A DNA stretch of 64,000 nucleotides from Purpureocillium takamizusanense (taxonomy: Eukaryota > Ascomycota > Sordariomycetes > Hypocreales > Ophiocordycipitaceae), in the NCBI RefSeq assembly GCF_022605165.1, contig NC_063069.1, positions 2,046,001 through 2,110,000 on the forward strand, given 5' to 3'. Below are positions 59,692 to 64,000 of this stretch, piece by piece. A program made the position numbers and the translations under genes. How positions within the stretch are numbered: position 1 is the first letter of the stretch; every line of letters begins with the position of its first letter. The notes beneath the pieces are model-generated. The model searched no databases. It was not told the DNA's origin and worked only from the letters and a program-made list of their open reading frames with translations.

Positions 59692-61423
59692 GGGCCCGCA
59701 CTTGGGTCACTTAATGTGTCTGTCCGTCCGCGAATATGGTTTTTGAGGAGGCAGCCAACCAGCCTTTGCCCGCGGACTGAGTCCCTGCCGCCGTGGCCGC
59801 CGGCTACAGGTTGGAAGCGGCAGGCCGCTCTGCTTGACTCTGCCCGCGTCAGCGAAGACCCACGATTTGCCATTTTCAAGCAATGGTGTACAGGCGGGGA
59901 GTAGTAGTAGTAATGTAACTACTACGTATCTCACGCGGTCAGACGACGCGCGCCTTCATTTCTGCAGCGCGATTCCCGGCTCCTGTGCTGGTGAGCGGTC
60001 GCTGACCTCGCGAGAAAGTGGCTTGTCTGGGATTTTACCTGCTGCAGCCTTCTCGAAACCTTGCATGTAGATATACCGCGCGCAGAACCGCCAATGCTCG
60101 CCCTCTTTGCGGCCAGGATTGTGGCCGCCGTTCCGGGTCGTCAGCCAATTTTTGAGTTGCCATCTTGCCATCTACATGAAGAGTCGCCCCTCCGACTGAC
60201 GACGGGCTCCGAGTGTGCCGGAGTGCTCCAGGTGGTCGGCCGCTCGGCCGCTCCACCGCCCGCCCGTCCGGGGCCGTGGAACGCGCGCGCCCTGCAAAGC
60301 ACCCAACGACGAGAAGAATAGGGCTGAGCAAAGACTGTGGACCAGCCTCGGCTCTGTTCCATTCCGGGACCAGGGCTTTGCTCTGCTGGCTCTCGGCCCC
60401 GTTGCATGCTTCGCTCGGTCTTGGCCTGGCCAGGTTGCAGCAGTCTTATGCCAACACAGCCTCCCTCCTCTTCCCGTTCTGTCTCACGCAAAAGGTTGCG
60501 GAACCATTCGTTGATTTCGGGAGAGCAGTTGAGGCGTGCATCTAGCGACCCAGTCGCATCCCCCCCATCCCCATCCATCTTCTCCCTGGCGCTTGTTTGT
60601 TTGAATGGGCGTCTGTTCGCCATCGGGTGTGCGACGAGGACGAAAAAATGCGGCGACTAACGTGTAAGTGCGCTGAGCTACCTGTACGCGTGGACAGGCC
60701 CATCCTCGGGCTGGGGAGGAGCCATACCTCGCCGGCAAATGGGTCCTCCGGTTGTCCGTCCAGTCGGCACCGTCGTCGGCAAGGTCCCATGGTACACGAC
60801 GCTGCCGGTATATTAGACAGACAGCGTCTTCGTCGTCAATTCATCATGGTCAATGGTCAGACGCGCGTTCCGGTCCCTCTATCGCCCAATCAAGAAAAAT
60901 AACAATGATAATACTAAAGTCAGTACTGCGGCGTGTGTATTTCGTTGTCCTTTCGGAATGCGCGGCACGATGGCCAAGCCCAAACTAGTGCAACTGTCGC
61001 TTGATGTCCTGCATGTAGCGACTTTACTCGGGCTTGTTGCTCCGAACTACTACTAGTCTGGACATGTGCGACGGTGGGGTTTCCGGGGAAAGCCTTGGGC
61101 GTGGGCTTGGACGCGTCGTCGGTTGAGGCTTGGAGCCCTCGCCAAGAGGTCCTTGCTGGGTCGACGTTTGCCAAAGCTGCCTGCTCTAAGACCAACTGAG
61201 GTGCGACGCAATGGGTGGTAATGAGGGCTGCCCGGAGATAATGTGCTTTTGGCCCGGTCCACTGTCCGTGGAGAAGAAACCGACTCGGCAGTTCTGGTCT
61301 TGCTGTAGTTAGAAGGGACATTTTGCGTGTCTACTGAAATCTTTGCCTGCGGTGCTGTAACTCCAGCGTTAGGTACCTATACCTTAAGAAGCGCCAACCA
61401 ACGAATTCGTGCAAACAGGCGTC

Positions 61424-62230
61424 TCATCGTTGTGGAAAGTGAACTGGCGACACCTCCATCTCCGAGTTGCCAAGGGCCGAGCGCACAAGCCAGTCAGTAT
61501 TTGGGAGTACCAGAATGCATGGCTTGGAACGAACGTGCGTGCATGTGGTCGAGGATGTACTATGAGACTGGAGGATTACGTCCGACAGTACGGAGTATGG
61601 TTGTCCAGGGATCCGCATGGCATGTTGCGTGAGACATGTGCGCTGTGCGTAGGTACTTTGTACGTGTGTACCATACCTAGGAAGGCTTGTGCCTGTGATC
61701 TGGATGCCAAGTTAGTATAAGACAATCAAGCGTTGGCTTACAGAGCAGGACGGCGCCGATGCAGCGCTCGCCGCCGGACGAGCCAGCATTACAGCGAGGC
61801 CCGCTCCGCCACCAAATACATGTCTCGAAGCCGTTTGCGATGCAACCGTACTGGTGCGTATGATGGCTGCCTCTGCTTTCCATGGTTCCATTAGTATCAA
61901 TGGATCCTGAGGTCTCCGCACGATCCATTTTGTAGTTGCTGCGAGGCGAGGGCGGCGCGAGGCACGGACCACGTCCCCAAGAAGCCCACAGACGGCAAGG
62001 GTGGGCCAGATTCGGCATCCAGTGTCACGGCACATCGACGCCCGCGCAGGCTTCAATGCTTCCTGGACAACGTCGACTCGGCAGATATCGACGGCCCTCG
62101 TAGCTTCTGTCGTATCGTCCGTGCAATCCTCAGACACATCCAGCCACCCCGGTCGACGCAGGCTGCATGGTACGCGCCACCAGACCTCCATGTTGCTGGG
62201 ACCGCCAAGCATCGCGGCGCTGGTTACCAT
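61424..62230 (-). CDS. Weak candidate: spliced 254-residue protein
   Basis: On the minus strand a 163-codon frame (62230-61742) meets a textbook fungal intron at 61741-61700: donor GTAAGC, branch TACTAAC, acceptor CCAG, 42 bp. Splicing joins it in phase 0 to a 91-codon frame ending at 61424. The predicted protein has scattered Cys and no recognisable domain, signal peptide or membrane segment. A second frame over the first exon encodes a Cys-richer peptide (GCIANGFETCIWWRSGPRC) which, with the same intron, would end after YHRHKPS. I cannot say which frame is used, or whether either is a gene. Confidence 0.2.
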
Positions 62231-64000
62231 CCGGGTCAGCCCATCGGTTGCCTTTCCAGTTGGATGAATGCTCTACTGCATTTCCGCCACCATTTGCCTT
62301 CTAGGGCTCATAAGGTCGAGTTCGGACGTGTAATCAGAGACGACGTTATTTGCCCTGAGATTTCACACAGTAAAAAATCCCCATGACGATAAAAGGCCAA
62401 TATGTTGCGGTTCGTAGGCTGGCATCATGCACCCTGGCGTCGATTATTGACGCCACCCAAAAGTCTTGGTCTTCTTAGCCATCAACCGCACCGAGTCTGG
62501 CATTAACCTCTCATCTGTATTCGGTGATTGTGAAAAGCTCTAGTCACCAATGATGGCTGAGGTGGTCATCCGTTGACGAGAATGCCTGACGCCGTTGTGA
62601 TTACGGCTGCTTCGCACAAGTACGCGCAATATCTGAGGCTGAGGGTGACACTCCTGTGGTGTCCGTCTAACCCCAGGCTCGCCACAGCGTGGAGCGCGGG
62701 CTCCGAGAAGCGTCGTCGCTGGCTCAAGACCAATTGCTCTCCCATCTCCACTGATAGCCGGACATGGTCGTTGGAGGCGGCGGCCCCTCGCATGCTTTGC
62801 TGGCTGGGCTGGTCACGAAGCCACTAGATCAGCCACACACCCTGGCCTCACTTGCACAACTTTGTACAAAGCCAGGCGCCGAACGCCACACCCCCTCCTT
62901 CCTCGAACAAATCTGGCCCTGTCTCGGCCGCAGGAGTTGGTAGGGCTGAAGGCTAGAATGGGCTGGTGTCTGGTTGGGCACATGATGCGGTGGAACGGCG
63001 CGCAACGAGTTTGAAACTCTGTACGTACCCATGCTGTGCGCCAATGCCTCTGGTACTGTCTTGCCTGGGCCAACCAAATCCTCTTTGCAATTCGCATCTC
63101 TGCTCTTGTGCCTGCCAATCATGTCGTCGTCAGCCTCAGACGTCGTTGGTTTTCAGCCGTGGACTGACACACGACAGATCCAGATTCGAGGTAGCTTCTT
63201 GGCCACCGTCAGCGCGCCTCGTCCTGGCGGGTTGGACTCCACGACTCGCCCATCGGTTTCACCAGCAGTTAACACAGATTACGCAATGTGTTCTGCCCGA
63301 CCACTCCCGTGTCGGTTATCCGCTTGCGCGTTTGCTGATTGTTCACAGCTGAGCGTGCGCACGTCCCAGCACCCGCCTCGGATCCGATGATGGCCCCGCC
63401 GACGCCACCGTGCTGGATTCCGCCATGAACAGTCCCAGTCATTCCAGAAGAGGCAATCCAAACGGAACCCAGCAATCGGTCCTGCCGTTGGCCAGCTTAC
63501 AGCCTTGGGCAAACCCGCCTTGGCCGGTGTGGTTTTGTCTGGTCGCCAGCGCCCCAGCCTCAGGCGGCGACATCGAGGTTGTTACCTATGTTGCTGGACA
63601 AGAGCAAATGGCCATGGCATTACCGACTACGCATCATGTGTGCATGGGTCCCTCTCCTGTTGGCCCTGGCCGGAAAGGCCGTTCTCCATCGCCGCGTCAG
63701 GCGCGCACAGGATGCATGGCTGACATCCTTCGTACCTTCCAACCCCATCTATCGAACGGAAATTGTTTTGACGCTTGCTTCTCGTACTATTGCGAGGCCA
63801 ACAAATTCGGCGGCGGCGGCTGGCGTAAGATAGACCCCTTATTTCCCCGCTTGCTGTGGCGCAACTCCAAGTTTGTCAGCGACGGGCTTCTGTTGGTTCT
63901 GGGCGTAGCCGGCTACAGCCCTGCGCTTCGATATTGCCTGCCGGCCGGCAACTCGTCACTGGCGGCTGACATCCTGTGACACCCTGGTTTCTCAATGATT
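62231..64000. other. Window end, no supported gene
   Basis: The plus-strand frame at 63410-63979 and the overlapping 63579-63833 look slightly protein-like but have no recognisable domain. I do not support a gene here. One could continue beyond the window. Confidence 0.4.

Larger units (their letters stand above)
43801..61423. other. Long GC-rich gene-poor region with microsatellites
   Basis: I found no supportable gene in about 17.6 kb. Open frames above 200 codons exist (for example 51281-52132 minus, 52975-53739 plus, 53951-54640 plus), but they overlap one another on opposite strands, consist of Arg/Pro/Ala/Gly runs and have no domain. The region is full of homopolymer G or C runs and short tandem repeats, several of which are listed separately. 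Confidence 0.45.

Noticed and set aside
63410..63979. Plus-strand frame of 189 codons at the window end
   Set aside because: No domain, and an overlapping frame is equally open. It may be chance or part of a gene that runs beyond the window.

Overview
The window looks like a piece of a filamentous ascomycete nuclear genome, most likely a Sordariomycete and possibly Hypocreales. The evidence is short introns (about 42-150 bp) with GT...AG ends and CTAAC-like branch points, GC-rich coding DNA, long intergenic spaces, and gene families typical of moulds. The species cannot be named from the sequence. I saw no rRNA gene, tRNA gene or CRISPR array, and no intact transposon.

From 1 to 39 kb the window carries ten protein genes in sparse arrangement. 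They are: a small His-rich protein (2.6-2.9 kb, minus); a secreted eight-cysteine protein (8.9-9.8 kb, plus); a 1156-residue disordered, probably nuclear protein (10.6-14.2 kb, minus), head-to-head with the ESCRT-III subunit Vps60 (15.3-15.9 kb, plus); a large F-box/WD-40 protein resembling FWD-1 (17.1-20.2 kb, minus); the Cdc42 exchange factor Cdc24 (25.3-28.6 kb, plus), convergent with the mitochondrial ribosomal protein Mrp10 (29.7-30.1 kb, minus); an orphan 169-residue protein (33.3-33.8 kb, plus); a small single-pass membrane protein (34.2-34.7 kb, minus); and an oligopeptide transporter of the OPT family (36.2-39.0 kb, minus). Seven of these needed exon joining or a start correction, and I give the splice sites.

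Between mrp10 and the orphan gene lies a decayed, AT-richer island. In it I can read two divergent gene relics: a UDP-4-keto-6-deoxyglucose 3,5-epimerase/4-reductase (RmlD/NRS-ER type, minus) and a nucleotide-sugar 4,6-dehydratase (RmlB type, plus). Together these would be the enzyme pair that makes an activated L-rhamnose. Both are broken by stops and frameshifts, so this appears to be a dead rhamnose-donor biosynthetic gene pair. It is the most interesting thing in the window.

From 39 kb to the end (25 kb) I cannot support any certain gene. It is mostly GC-rich DNA full of homopolymer runs and microsatellites, with an AT-richer patch near 41-43.8 kb and one weak spliced gene candidate at 61.4-62.2 kb. 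A short GTAC-flanked near-palindrome, GTACGAAGTAC, recurs six times exactly in the intergenic DNA of the window.

The intact genes are mostly independent housekeeping functions: polarity signalling, endosomal sorting, protein turnover, mitochondrial translation and peptide uptake. They do not form a pathway with each other.
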